Position numbers and translations under genes: made by a program. Under the pieces are notes generated by a model. The model was not told the DNA's origin and searched no databases. It saw nothing but the letters and a program-made list of their open reading frames with translations. Below are positions 7,741 through 17,513 of a stretch of 43,764 nt of DNA, piece after piece (position 1 is the stretch's first letter; each line of letters opens with the position of its first letter). Source of the DNA: Candidatus Paceibacterota bacterium (GTDB lineage Bacteria; Patescibacteriota; Minisyncoccia; Minisyncoccales; GWA2-38-27); contig JAQVFW010000004.1 in assembly GCA_028697015.1 (NCBI GenBank), positions 1 through 43,764 of the forward strand, in the 5' to 3' direction.

Positions 7741-9708
7741 TTAATTCCAAATTCTTTTTGTCCTTAAAAACCAATTCTCGATATCGGCAAATCTTTTTGA
7801 AGGATCAGCTATTTTTTCCGTTTTTATTCCCTTTGCTTTTGCAATATAGATAAATTCAGGAGAATAGAGGAATATAGATGGAGCATCTTTGATTATAATT
7901 TCCTGAAGAAGGGCCATTTTTTCCTTTCTTTTTTCTTCATCTAATGTTTCTCTTATTTCTTCTAGTATCTTATCTGCATCTTTATTTTCATAAAGAGAAA
8001 AATTGTATCCCGGGTCTTCCTTTTGGCTTGAATGCCAGAAAGGAAAAAAGTCGGGAATACCTCCTAAAACTGTCCCTAAAAGAAGCATTTCATAATTTCG
8101 GGGCCTTATAAGCTCTTGTTCTCTTTCTTCTCTTGGAACAGCTTCTATGTTTAATTTTATTCCTATTTCTTCCCACTGTGTCTTTAAAATTTCTCCGATT
8201 TTTATAAGAACGGGGTGCTCTATCGTTTTTAAAGTGAAAGAAAGAGGAATTGTATCTTTGGAGTTTTTAAAGCAAATTTCGTTTAATTTTTTAGAAGTGG
8301 CATTGCCAACTGTTCCTGTCCCTTCCGAAAGGCCAGAAGGATCTAAGATATCTTCTCTGTATTTTTCCTGAAAAGCGTTTACGGCTTCTTTCGTATTTTC
8401 CCCGAAATAACCGCTTATTTCTCCGTCTTTATATATATCTTCAAACCTTGAAAGGCATCTTTGGAGCTCTTCCACTTCTTTTCCTCTGGAGCCGAGTTTT
8501 AGTTCCGTTTTGAATTGAAAAGAGTTTTCTTTTTCAATAATTTTTTCCCTAAAGCCCTCTTGGTTTAATTTAAATCCCGCTTTGTCAAAAATTTCGCCGG
8601 CTTTTTCTTTGTTAAAAAGGTAATTATTTACCGGCTCTTTTACTTTGTAGAGCGAAGGCAAAACAGGAGATGTCGCAATTTGTCTTTCTGCCAAAGTGTC
8701 TTCTTTCTCTTTGAGAATATTTTTAACAAGAGCATTTTTATCTGTTCCGTAATTAAGGGCTTTTCTAATATCAGCATCTTTTAGCAGTTCCGATTTTTCA
8801 AGGTTAAAGAAAATGGCAAAATATCTTGGAAAGTAGAGGCGGTAAACATTAAGATTTGTTTTTATCATACTTGAAAGATAAAGTCCGTTAATTTCTTTTT
8901 TATCTATTGCAGATAGGGCTTTTTCTTCGTTTTCAAAAAAAACAAATTTTAATTCCTCAATGAACGGCTCTTTGCCGTGATAATTGGGATTTTTTGAAAG
9001 AACAATGTATTCTGTTATATTCTGGATTACTTTTCTCTCTTTTATCTTATAAGGGCCTGAACCGATTGGTTCTGATTGGTGGATATCCGTGAAGAATTTT
9101 TGGGATGGAACATCCTGCCAAATATGCTTTGGCATTATTTTTATTGTAAGGTTTTCCAAAAAAGAAGCGTAAGGTCTTTTTAATTTAAACTTGATTTCCT
9201 TTTCGCTTATTTTTTCTATGTCTACTCCCAGCCAATTCGGGCGAAAATGGCTTTTAAAGTCGGGGTTTTGGATTGTTTTTATTGTAAAAAGAACGTCTTC
9301 GCTTGTTATTGGCTCTCCGTCTTGCCAAACTATTCCATCTCTTAAGAAAACTCTGTATGTTCTTCCGTCTTCCTCTACTTGGTAACTTTCAGCAAGATCG
9401 GGAATTATTCCAAGATTTTCGTCATATTTCATCAGTCCTGAAAAAATAACCTCGACAAGGTCTTTATCCGTATCTGATTCAAGATATATAGGATTTACAA
9501 ATCTTGGCTGTCCGACTATTCCTTCAATATGAACTCCCCCTTTTGCAGGAACGATTTTCGTATTGCTAAAATAGAAATTAAGGGAAATAAAAAGAAAAGA
9601 AAGAACAAAAATAAAAGAGAAAAATAAAAAGAGTGTTTTTTCTTTCAAGTCCAAAACTTCAAATAAAAGGCCCCATTGTTTTCTGCTTGGCCACTTTTTC
9701 AAAATCAT
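7741..9708 (-). CDS. oligopeptide-type ABC transporter substrate-binding protein with inserted peptidoglycan-binding domain
   Basis: This 655-residue protein belongs to the SBP_bac_5 (OppA/DppA) family. It has one N-terminal membrane segment (about residues 24-46) and no lipobox cysteine, so it is probably membrane anchored and faces outward. The family region GIVWQDGEPITSEDVLFT is at about 125-142. Residues about 401-477 (TELKLGSRGKEVEELQ onward) look like a PG_binding_1 domain inserted inside the solute-binding fold, which resumes at IPLSFTLKT. No permease or ATPase genes lie beside it. A role in capturing peptides at the cell wall is inference. It ends 24 bp before the tRNA-Leu gene. Confidence 0.85.
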   Translation of the reverse strand: MILKKWPSRKQWGLLFEVLDLKEKTLFLFFSFIFVLSFLFISLNFYFSNTKIVPAKGGVHIEGIVGQPRFVNPIYLESDTDKDLVEVIFSGLMKYDENLGIIPDLAESYQVEEDGRTYRVFLRDGIVWQDGEPITSEDVLFTIKTIQNPDFKSHFRPNWLGVDIEKISEKEIKFKLKRPYASFLENLTIKIMPKHIWQDVPSQKFFTDIHQSEPIGSGPYKIKERKVIQNITEYIVLSKNPNYHGKEPFIEELKFVFFENEEKALSAIDKKEINGLYLSSMIKTNLNVYRLYFPRYFAIFFNLEKSELLKDADIRKALNYGTDKNALVKNILKEKEDTLAERQIATSPVLPSLYKVKEPVNNYLFNKEKAGEIFDKAGFKLNQEGFREKIIEKENSFQFKTELKLGSRGKEVEELQRCLSRFEDIYKDGEISGYFGENTKEAVNAFQEKYREDILDPSGLSEGTGTVGNATSKKLNEICFKNSKDTIPLSFTLKTIEHPVLIKIGEILKTQWEEIGIKLNIEAVPREEREQELIRPRNYEMLLLGTVLGGIPDFFPFWHSSQKEDPGYNFSLYENKDADKILEEIRETLDEEKRKEKMALLQEIIIKDAPSIFLYSPEFIYIAKAKGIKTEKIADPSKRFADIENWFLRTKRIWN

Positions 9709-9796
9709 ATATATAAAAATAGAGTTTTTACTTTTGGTTTAATATAAAAATCTTACAGCTAAAGAACAAAAAGTGAATTTTAGATATCTATTATAA

Positions 9797-10012
9797 TTAA
9801 AGAATCAGGCCTAAAAGGGCAAGAAGGACAAAGAGAGAAGCAAAAATAACCGTTAATAAGGAAAGCTTTTTTTGAAAACCTCTTTTAGCAGAATAAAAAT
9901 CTCCGCTTCCTCCAAATCCTGCTCCAAGGGCCGTTCCTCTTTGCTGGAGGAGAATAAAAAGAATAAGAAAGATTGAAACGACAATTTGAGCAGTCGTTAT
10001 GATTTTTTCCAT
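9797..10012 (-). CDS. secG: preprotein translocase subunit SecG
   Basis: The 71-residue protein has two membrane helices separated by the SecG signature LLQQRGTALGAGFGGSGDF. It is an accessory subunit of the SecYEG channel at the cytoplasmic membrane. The ATG at 10012 lies inside the end of the upstream holin-like gene (16-bp overlap), which implies coupled expression. Confidence 0.92.
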   Translation of the reverse strand: MEKIITTAQIVVSIFLILFILLQQRGTALGAGFGGSGDFYSAKRGFQKKLSLLTVIFASLFVLLALLGLIL

Positions 10013-10359
10013 GATTTTTTAAAACAGAGTATGAAGCTTAAAAGCCAAATTAAAAAAGTTGTTAATATAAGGCCTGTTATTTTTTCAATCTCAAAGGTTT
10101 CTTTGAAAAGAATTCCCATTACAAAAAAGACAAGCCCTACGTTTATAATTAAAGTGAAAAGTCCGAAAGTTATTATTCTAAAAGGCAAGAAAACAATCTT
10201 TAAAATCGGCTTTATAAAGAAATTAACAAGTCCGAGAATGGCGCCTGATAGCAAAATTTCCTTATATGTCCCGGAAAATGATATCCCGGGAATGTATTTT
10301 GTCGCAATAAATATTCCAATAATTCCGGAAAGAAGATAGAAAAAGAGCCGATTGATCAT
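9997..10359 (-). CDS. phage holin family 4-like (PF04020-type) membrane protein
   Basis: I choose the ATG at 10359 (MINRLFFYLLSG), giving 120 residues; a TTG eight codons upstream is less likely. The protein has four hydrophobic helices. The central region LGLVNFFIKPILKIVFLPFR is typical of this small membrane family, found across bacteria with no established function despite its holin-like name. It overlaps secG by 16 bp. Confidence 0.8.
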   Translation of the reverse strand: MINRLFFYLLSGIIGIFIATKYIPGISFSGTYKEILLSGAILGLVNFFIKPILKIVFLPFRIITFGLFTLIINVGLVFFVMGILFKETFEIEKITGLILTTFLIWLLSFILCFKKSWKKS

Positions 10360-10445
10360 AAAAAGTATTTTGGATAATAGCAAAAAAGGGTTTTTTAGTC
10401 AAGTGCAAACTTCTATTTTCATCTTTTTTAACTTAAAGTCGGGTA

Positions 10446-10473
10446 TTGACAAATATCGAAATTCTCCTAGAAT
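10446..10473 (+). promoter_or_regulatory. sigma70-type promoter of groES-groEL
   Basis: TTGACA at 10446-10451 and TAGAAT at 10468-10473 have a 16-bp spacer. The start codon of groES is about 107 bp downstream, leaving room for an operator in the leader. Confidence 0.6.
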
Positions 10474-10536
10474 TATATCACTATTTAAAGGTCTAATATA
10501 AAAAATAAAGGTCATCTATTTAAAAAGGTAAAAACT

Positions 10537-10566
10537 AAGCGCTTGCGATAATTATTTGTAGCGCTT
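10537..10566 (+). promoter_or_regulatory. inverted repeat before groES, possible heat-shock operator
   Basis: AAGCGCT (10537-10543) and AGCGCTT (10560-10566) form a 7-bp dyad with a 16-nt spacer in the groES leader, ending 13 bp before the ATG. The position resembles that of CIRCE operators bound by HrcA, but the sequence and spacing do not match the CIRCE consensus (TTAGCACTC-N9-GAGTGCTAA). Confidence 0.45.
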
Positions 10567-10579
10567 GGTTAATAAAATT

Positions 10580-10873
10580 ATGAAAGTTAAACCATTATCA
10601 GATCATATATTGATAGAGCCGGCTAAAAAGGAGGCAAAAACAAAGAGCGGAATTTTTCTTCCTGAAACGGCGGAAAAAGAAAGACCTGAAGCGGGAAGAG
10701 TAATTGCCGTTGGTCCCGGCAAGAAAACATCTTCTGGAAAAGTAGTTCCTCTTGAAATAAAGATTGGCGACGAAGTTCTCTTTACAAAATACGGACCGAG
10801 CGAGATTAAGATTGAAGAAAAAGAATATTTAATTGCTAAAGAAGAAGATATATTGGCAATTGTGGAAAAATAA
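10580..10873 (+). CDS. groES: co-chaperonin GroES
   Basis: The 97-residue protein starting at the ATG 10580 (MKVKPLSDHILIEP) matches GroES, the lid of the GroEL folding chamber. The mobile loop (about 18-33, TKSGIFLPE) and the roof segment are present. An earlier in-frame TTG at 10565 lies within the dyad and would add an atypical N-terminus. It is the first gene of the groES-groEL operon. Confidence 0.95.
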   Translation: MKVKPLSDHILIEPAKKEAKTKSGIFLPETAEKERPEAGRVIAVGPGKKTSSGKVVPLEIKIGDEVLFTKYGPSEIKIEEKEYLIAKEEDILAIVEK

Positions 10874-10882
10874 AGAGCCATT

Positions 10883-10927
10883 AAGTTAGCATTTGAGGGA
10901 AGATTGAAAGCCCGTCTTTGCTAACTT
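10883..10927 (+). other. intercistronic hairpin between groES and groEL
   Basis: AAGTTAGCA (10883-10891) pairs perfectly with TGCTAACTT (10919-10927), a 9-bp stem with a 27-nt loop. No T run follows, so it is not a standard terminator. It may protect mRNA or set the GroES/GroEL ratio, but this is inference. Confidence 0.5.
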
Positions 10928-10929
10928 GA

Positions 10930-12555
<1,626 letters not shown>

Positions 12556-12579
12556 AATCAATATAAAAGAGAGAAAAGA

Positions 12580-12610
12580 GGAAAGCGCCCATAAAAGCGC
12601 TTTCCTTTTT
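12580..12610 (+). terminator. intrinsic terminator after groEL
   Basis: GGAAAGCGC (12580-12588) pairs with GCGCTTTCC (12597-12605), followed by five T residues. Confidence 0.88.
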
Positions 12611-12650
12611 GTCTAATTTCTGCTTTAATAGAATTATCCTTTTTAAAAAT

Positions 12651-13283
12651 ATGCGCATTAACAAAACAATTGCTACTTTAATTTTTGCCGATTTGCTTCT
12701 CCATTCTGGATGGGGATTATTTTCTCCTATCTTTGCTATTTTTGTAACAGACCAGATCAAAAATGGAAGTCTTGAAATGGTCGGTTTTATCGTTGCCACA
12801 TATTGGCTGGTCAAATCAATAATCCAGCCGTTTTTAGCCAATTTTTTAGATATTAAAAAAGGAGAAGAAGACGACTTTTTTTCTCTGATACTTGGAATGA
12901 CTCTTGCAAGCTTTGTTCCTTTGGGATATTTTTTTGCAACTAACTTATTCCATGTTTTTTTTCTTGAAGCGATAAGAGGAGTGGCTATGGCCTGTGTTGT
13001 TCCCAGTTGGTACGGGATTTTTACAAGGCATATAAACAAGGACTGGTATGCTTTTTCCTGGAGCGTTCATAGTACCGCTCTTGGAGTGATGCTTGGATTT
13101 TCAGCTGCTTTTGGAGGAATAATTGCAGTTCTTTTGGGATTTAGAGTCCTTTTTATCGTTGTTTCCCTCCTTGGTTTTTCCGGAGTTTTAACTCTTCTTT
13201 ATGTAAGGAAAAGGATATTATCGGATGAATTTCAAAATTCTTCATTTTTTTCTTCTAAGGACTTTGAAAACAAAGATTCTTAA
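12651..13283 (+). CDS. half-size MFS-type membrane transporter
   Basis: Starting at ATG 12651 (MRINKTIATLIFADLL), the protein has 210 residues and about six membrane helices. The N-terminal GLFSPIFAIFVTDQI and the cytoplasmic loop after helix 2 resemble a major facilitator superfamily half. Full MFS transporters have about 12 helices and 400 residues, so this is either a genuine six-helix form or a truncated gene. The reading frame is intact and ends in a Ser/Phe/Lys-rich tail. No second half follows; polX starts 12 bp later. Substrate unknown. Confidence 0.7.
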   Translation: MRINKTIATLIFADLLLHSGWGLFSPIFAIFVTDQIKNGSLEMVGFIVATYWLVKSIIQPFLANFLDIKKGEEDDFFSLILGMTLASFVPLGYFFATNLFHVFFLEAIRGVAMACVVPSWYGIFTRHINKDWYAFSWSVHSTALGVMLGFSAAFGGIIAVLLGFRVLFIVVSLLGFSGVLTLLYVRKRILSDEFQNSSFFSSKDFENKDS

Positions 13284-13295
13284 TTTTTTAAATTT

Positions 13296-15032
13296 ATGAA
13301 AATTAAGGGCGGTATAAATAAAGAACTTGCTGAAATTTTCAATAAAATTGCAGATTATTTAAGGTCTCAGAAAGTTGAATTCAAGCCCCATGCTTATCAA
13401 AGAGTGGCGATTAGTATTTCTTCTTTGGAAAAAGAAGTAAGCCGGATTTATAAAGAAGAAGGGCTAAAGGGCCTTATGGAGATTCCGGGAGTAGGAGAAA
13501 ATATTGCTCTAAAAATAGAGGAATATATTGAAACAGGAAAGGTGAGCGATTATGAAAAAATAGGGAAAAAAATTCCTCCTGGAGTTTTTGAAATCGCAAA
13601 GATAGAAGGGATAGGATTAAAAAGAGCACAGATTCTTTATAAAAAACTAAAGATAAAGGATATGGGCAGTTTGGAAAAGGCGGCAAAAAAAGGCCTTATA
13701 GCCCCTCTTTTTGGCTTTGGAGAAAAAACGGAAAAAAACATACTGGAAGGAATAGCTTTTTTCAAAACAAGAAAAGATAAAATTTCCATTGCCGAGGCCT
13801 TTCTTATTGCAGAAAGAATAAAGAAAGAGCTTCTTTCTTTGAAAGAGGTTGAAGAAATAAGCGAGGCGGGTTCATTAAGAAGAAGAAAAGAATCAATTGG
13901 AGACATTGATATTATAATCGCGTCAAAAAGCCCAAAAAAGGTTATGGATTTTTTTGTTTCTTTGCCAGGAATTACAAAAATTTGGGGAAAAGGAAAAACC
14001 AAATCTTCAATACAGCTTAAGGAAGGGATTGATGTTGATCTTCGCGTCGTTTCAAAAGAAAACTATGGTTCTGCTCTTTTGTATTTTACCGGCTCAAAAG
14101 AGCATAATATTAAAATAAGGAAAATAGCTATCTCAAAAGGCCTTAAACTTAACGAATATGGAATTTACAAAGGAAAAAAACGATTGGGAGGAAAAACGGA
14201 AAAAGAGATTTATTCAATCTTGGGCCTTTCCTACTTGCCGCCTGAACTTCGGGAGGACAAAGGAGAGATTGAAGAGAAAAAAATTCCCAATCTCTTAGAA
14301 TTAAAAGATATTAAAGGAGATCTTCATTGCCATTCTTTGTGGAACGGAGGACAGAACAAAATAGAAGAAATAGCAAAGACGGCCATTGAAAGAGGATATG
14401 AATATATTGGCATTTCTGACCATACAAAATTTTTGAAAATTGAACGCGGGCTTGATGAAAAACAGTTAATAGAGCAAAGGAAAGAAATTGATAAGATTAA
14501 TGTTCAATTAAAGGGAAGAATTACTCTCTTGCAGGGATGCGAATGCAATATTTTAAATGATGGCAGCGTAGACATTCAAGAGAAAGAATTAAGAAAACTT
14601 GATTATGTTATTGCCGGAGTCCATTCTAACTTAAAAATGAGCAGAGATGAAATGACAAAAAGAATTATTACGGCAATGAAAAATCCAAACATTGACATTA
14701 TTTCCCATCCGACTGGAAGATTAATAAATCTAAGAGAAGAATATCGGATTGATTTTGAAAAAATCTTAAAAGTTGCAAAGGAAACGGGAACAACCTTAGA
14801 AATAAACGGGTCTCCTTACAGATTGGATTTAAAAGATATTTATATAAGAAGAGCGAAATCAATCGGAGTAAAAATGATAATAGGAAGCGACGCCCATGAG
14901 AAATCCCAGACCAGGTTTATGGAATTTGGAGTTTTTCAGGCAAGAAGAGGATGGGCGGAAGAAAAAGACATAATCAATTCTTTTTCTCTTAATAAATTTT
15001 TAAAATTGCTCAAGCGAAACAATCAAAATTAA
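13296..15032 (+). CDS. polX: DNA polymerase/3'-5' exonuclease PolX
   Basis: The 578-residue protein has the architecture of bacterial family X polymerases, which fill short gaps in base excision repair. Helix-hairpin-helix regions lie at about 60-75 and 100-115. The nucleotidyltransferase core has GSLRR at 192-196 with the metal-binding Asp pair in GDIDI (203/205) and a third in DVDLR. A PHP domain with HCH at 344-346, ISDH at 373-376 and a late GSDAH supplies the exonuclease site. All metal ligands I can check are intact. The gene is 2 bp upstream of the Nudix gene. Confidence 0.93.
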   Translation: MKIKGGINKELAEIFNKIADYLRSQKVEFKPHAYQRVAISISSLEKEVSRIYKEEGLKGLMEIPGVGENIALKIEEYIETGKVSDYEKIGKKIPPGVFEIAKIEGIGLKRAQILYKKLKIKDMGSLEKAAKKGLIAPLFGFGEKTEKNILEGIAFFKTRKDKISIAEAFLIAERIKKELLSLKEVEEISEAGSLRRRKESIGDIDIIIASKSPKKVMDFFVSLPGITKIWGKGKTKSSIQLKEGIDVDLRVVSKENYGSALLYFTGSKEHNIKIRKIAISKGLKLNEYGIYKGKKRLGGKTEKEIYSILGLSYLPPELREDKGEIEEKKIPNLLELKDIKGDLHCHSLWNGGQNKIEEIAKTAIERGYEYIGISDHTKFLKIERGLDEKQLIEQRKEIDKINVQLKGRITLLQGCECNILNDGSVDIQEKELRKLDYVIAGVHSNLKMSRDEMTKRIITAMKNPNIDIISHPTGRLINLREEYRIDFEKILKVAKETGTTLEINGSPYRLDLKDIYIRRAKSIGVKMIIGSDAHEKSQTRFMEFGVFQARRGWAEEKDIINSFSLNKFLKLLKRNNQN

Positions 15033-15034
15033 AT

Positions 15035-15466
15035 ATGCTAAAGGAATTATCATTTGGAGCAGTCCTTTTCAGAGTAGAAAAAGGAAAAATATATTATCTT
15101 CTTTTGCAGCATTCAAAAAATTATTTCAATTTTCCTAAAGGAGGACTTGAAAAAGATGAAGGAGCAATAAGAGCTGCAAAAAGAGAGATTTTGGAAGAAA
15201 CTGGCATTAAAGACGTTAAAATAATAAAAGGATTTAAAGAAAAAAATAATTATATTTTCAGGCAAAAAGGGAAATTAATTTTTAAGACCGTTATTTTTTT
15301 TCTTGCGCAGACCAAAGAGGAAAAGGTAACGATTTCAAAAGAACATATCGGATATAAATGGCTTTCTTATGAAGATGCTACAAGCTTTTTAAGAATAAAA
15401 GATTTAAAAAAGATATTAAAAAAAGCAGATGATTTTTTAAAATCTCTGCAAAATAAAAGCAGATAG
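15035..15466 (+). CDS. Nudix hydrolase
   Basis: The 143-residue protein carries a complete Nudix box, from GGLEKDEGAIRAA to KREILEETGI (about residues 35-58), with the REILEE metal-binding core. The family hydrolyses nucleoside diphosphate-linked substrates such as damaged nucleotides or dinucleoside polyphosphates. The start FGAVLFRVEKGKIYYLLLQ resembles the diadenosine-polyphosphate/MutT-like subgroup. It follows polX almost directly. Its stop is 10 bp before the left end of the mobile element, which did not damage it. Confidence 0.9.
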   Translation: MLKELSFGAVLFRVEKGKIYYLLLQHSKNYFNFPKGGLEKDEGAIRAAKREILEETGIKDVKIIKGFKEKNNYIFRQKGKLIFKTVIFFLAQTKEEKVTISKEHIGYKWLSYEDATSFLRIKDLKKILKKADDFLKSLQNKSR

Positions 15467-15545
15467 GTATATTATTGTGTATCTATACAACCAAGCTCGA
15501 ACTTATTTTACCAAAAATCTCTGAAAAAATCCAACGAGAGAAAGT

Positions 15546-15687
15546 GGCCGCCCGCTTTGCGGGCGGCCATGACCCGTCCTGTGGCGGCACACGCCTGCGG
15601 CGAGCAAAGCAGAAATTTTTCCAATTTTATTTTTTGTGCCCCCAATTTTTAATTTTTCCATAACGTAGGAAAAATTTCTGCTTTGCT
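15546..15687. other. hairpin-rich non-coding segment of inverted repeat 1
   Basis: The stretch 15477-15740 has no convincing gene. It holds a perfect 10-bp stem, GGCCGCCCGC/GCGGGCGGCC (15546-15568, TTT loop), and a perfect 20-bp inverted repeat (15603-15622 with 15668-15687) with a 45-nt loop, followed by TCTCC-TAAC-GGAGA. The mirror copy is at 21016-21157. It may be a recombinase-binding arm of attP, a structured RNA, or both; this is inference. Confidence 0.6.
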
Positions 15688-15739
15688 TTTCTCCTAACGG
15701 AGAATTGCGCCGCCCTCGCTCAAGATTTTTAGCAAAAAG

Positions 15740-15769
15740 AAAAAGGGCGACACTCGTTGAGCATCGCCC
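15740..15769 (-). terminator. terminator of the left peptide operon
   Basis: Mirror of 20934-20963. On the minus strand an 11-bp stem starting GGGCGA and ending TCGCCC, with an AAC loop, is followed by five T residues, just behind the peptide stop codon. Confidence 0.85.
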
Positions 15770-15791
15770 CTGTCAGCCGTCCTCGTGAAGT

Positions 15792-15950
15792 TCACTCGGA
15801 CTGCTGGGTTGTGTGGGGAGCCTGCACTTCGGACTTGTCGGAGCTTTTCGGCTCCGGCTTGTCCTGCGGCTGGCTCTCCTCCTGTGCCTTGGTCTTGACC
15901 TGGATTTCGGTGATCTTGTCACCGTCCAGGATGGCCTTGCACTTGGACAT
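15792..15950 (-). CDS. 52-residue peptide, left copy (candidate radical SAM substrate)
   Basis: This gene is identical to the one at 20753-20911 because it lies in the inverted repeat. It starts at ATG 15950 after AGGAGG with a 6-nt spacer, 16 bp behind the stop of the B12-type radical SAM gene, and ends before a strong terminator. The peptide begins MSKCKAILDGDKITEI and continues as a hydrophilic Gln/Ser/Lys/Glu/Pro-rich tail ending HTTQQSE. It has one cysteine (residue 4) and no Phe, Tyr or Trp. I do not recognise the family. Its place at the end of each radical SAM operon makes it a candidate substrate or partner of those enzymes. Confidence 0.75.
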   Translation of the reverse strand: MSKCKAILDGDKITEIQVKTKAQEESQPQDKPEPKSSDKSEVQAPHTTQQSE

Positions 15951-15966
15951 AGCGCACCTCCTTTCT

Positions 15967-17292
15967 CTAGGATTCGTTCGCGAATTGGTACTCGCTGTAC
16001 GGCATGCCTGACGAAATCTTCTTCTGGTAGGCATTCAAGATCATGTCTCTTGCCTCTCTAGGATCGACTTCGAACTTACAGGTGTACACCGTTGCATCGA
16101 AGTCATCCCACTGCTCGTAATCCCAATCGCCGATCCAGTGTTGCGTTGCGGTGTACAACGCAGTGTTCGGGAACGGCGTAAGAAAAGAGAAGTTGAGAAG
16201 CGATGGTTCTATCCGTTCCACCAAAGAGACGGTGTCCAGGATGTCTTGCTTGGTTTCACCCGGCACGCCTATGATGAGGTATGCCCCCGGCTTAATCCCC
16301 ACCCGATGACAGAGATCAAAAGCGTGGACAATCTTTTCACGCGTGAACCCTTTGACAAGGAACTGGAGGATTCTCTCGCTTCCGGATTCCACGCCGAACA
16401 GAAGCTCGACGCAACCGGCCGCCTTCATCGCTTCCAGCATTTCCTCATCAACGGTATCAACCCGACCCTGGGTGCTCCACGGGGTCCGTAGAGATCTTTC
16501 CTGGAGCGTCTGGCACAAAGCGATGACACGCTTTTTGTTGACCGTAAAAAGATCATCGAAGTAAAAGATGTCATCCGGGGCGTAGCGCTTTTCTAGAAAA
16601 AGCATCTCTGCGGCAACATCCTCCGCGTCGCGGTACCTCACTCGTCTGCCGGTTACGGTCCGATCGCAAAACGAGCAACTGAACGGACAACCCCGCGATC
16701 CCATGATGTGAACCGAGGTTATCTTTGCCGAATTAAGCCATCGCGCGAGGTAGGCCTTTTCGTCAAAGATTGTGCGATCCGGCCAGGGAATCGTTCTAAC
16801 GTCAGGAAGCGTCGGATCCACTCTTGTACTAATGACGTTCCCATCTCTATTGATTATGAGGTTAGGAACATCACTGAGCGATTCGCAGTTCTCCAGACGA
16901 CGGAGGATGAGAGGTAGTAGATCCTCCGCTTCTCCTTTGACGACGATATCGATTTCAGTGCCCTTGCTGAAATCTTGTTGTTGTATAGCAAGAGCACTAG
17001 GGCCGGGACCGCCCAGGATTACTGTGGTTGTAGGATTGTACTTCTTCACAATCTTCGCAACCAATTCAGCAGCCTTGATTTGCCGGATCGTAGCCGAGAT
17101 CAGCACGACGTCGGTGGTCAAGTCATTGACCCTTTGCCAAAAATGATCTTCCTCGATCATTTGGCCGTCAATAAGGTCAATTTGCACGTCCTGCGCCCGC
17201 AAGACAGCCGCCAAATATCCTATCCCAAGAGGAGGGTAGGGCGTTTTGGCAAATTTGTACGGAATGGGCGGGAAGACAAATGTCGCCTTCAC
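15967..17292 (-). CDS. B12-binding-domain radical SAM protein
   Basis: The 441-residue protein has an N-terminal cobalamin-binding-like Rossmann domain (about 1-130, with LISATIRQIKAAELVAKI and ILGGPGPSA) and a radical SAM core whose cluster cysteines are C202, C206 and C209 (CPFSCSFC). A short C-terminal region follows. Relatives methylate or rearrange unactivated carbons, or modify lipids, pigments and peptides. The start is GTG at 17292, with AGGAGG about 7 nt upstream. Transcription should come from the promoter at 17345-17373. It is followed 16 bp later by the peptide gene. G+C content and strong ribosome binding sites contrast with the host genes. Substrate unknown. Confidence 0.88.
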   Translation of the reverse strand: MKATFVFPPIPYKFAKTPYPPLGIGYLAAVLRAQDVQIDLIDGQMIEEDHFWQRVNDLTTDVVLISATIRQIKAAELVAKIVKKYNPTTTVILGGPGPSALAIQQQDFSKGTEIDIVVKGEAEDLLPLILRRLENCESLSDVPNLIINRDGNVISTRVDPTLPDVRTIPWPDRTIFDEKAYLARWLNSAKITSVHIMGSRGCPFSCSFCDRTVTGRRVRYRDAEDVAAEMLFLEKRYAPDDIFYFDDLFTVNKKRVIALCQTLQERSLRTPWSTQGRVDTVDEEMLEAMKAAGCVELLFGVESGSERILQFLVKGFTREKIVHAFDLCHRVGIKPGAYLIIGVPGETKQDILDTVSLVERIEPSLLNFSFLTPFPNTALYTATQHWIGDWDYEQWDDFDATVYTCKFEVDPREARDMILNAYQKKISSGMPYSEYQFANES

Positions 17293-17344
17293 TTTTTACC
17301 TCCTTTCTGGCATTGAGTTTTGAAAGAACCGATGGACTGATTGA

Positions 17345-17373
17345 TTTATAGCATAAAATACTGCATAATACAA
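17345..17373 (-). promoter_or_regulatory. promoter of the leftward cargo operon
   Basis: On the minus strand TTGTAT (17373-17368) and TATAAA (17350-17345) have a 17-bp spacer. The B12-type radical SAM start is about 52 bp downstream. Confidence 0.65.
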
Positions 17374-17431
17374 TAGTGTGAACATAATAATACTCCTTGG
17401 TTTCGGCTCAAGTCGGCGTATTTACATAACC

Positions 17432-17460
17432 TTGCTTTTATTTTCTAACTATGATATAAG
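17432..17460 (+). promoter_or_regulatory. likely promoter of the rightward cargo operon
   Basis: TTGCTT (17432-17437) and TATAAG (17455-17460) have a 17-bp spacer, about 54 bp before the RNHCP gene. The divergent intergenic region 17293-17513 is clearly more AT-rich than the genes on either side. Confidence 0.5.
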
Positions 17461-17513
17461 GGTTTATTTATAGGTACGCTGATCTTTGACAACCAAAAAA
17501 GGAGGTAAAAACT

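Larger units (their letters stand above)
15477..15962 (+). repeat. inverted repeat 1, left copy (486 bp)
   Basis: Every base from 15477 to 15962 is the complement of 21226 down to 20741 (paired positions add to 36703); I found no mismatch. The inner edge is exactly at the AGGAGG ribosome binding site of the peptide gene. The outer edge is the GTGT core. It contains the peptide gene, its terminator and a hairpin-rich non-coding stretch. Confidence 0.97.

Noticed and set aside
10446-10566. CIRCE element before groES
   Set aside because: The dyad present does not match the CIRCE consensus or its 9-nt spacer.
15475-15663. Plus-strand 62-codon ORF at the left end of the element, and the 113-codon minus ORF at 21051-21392
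   Set aside because: They run through the palindromic non-coding arm of the repeat, have no ribosome binding site and no family resemblance.
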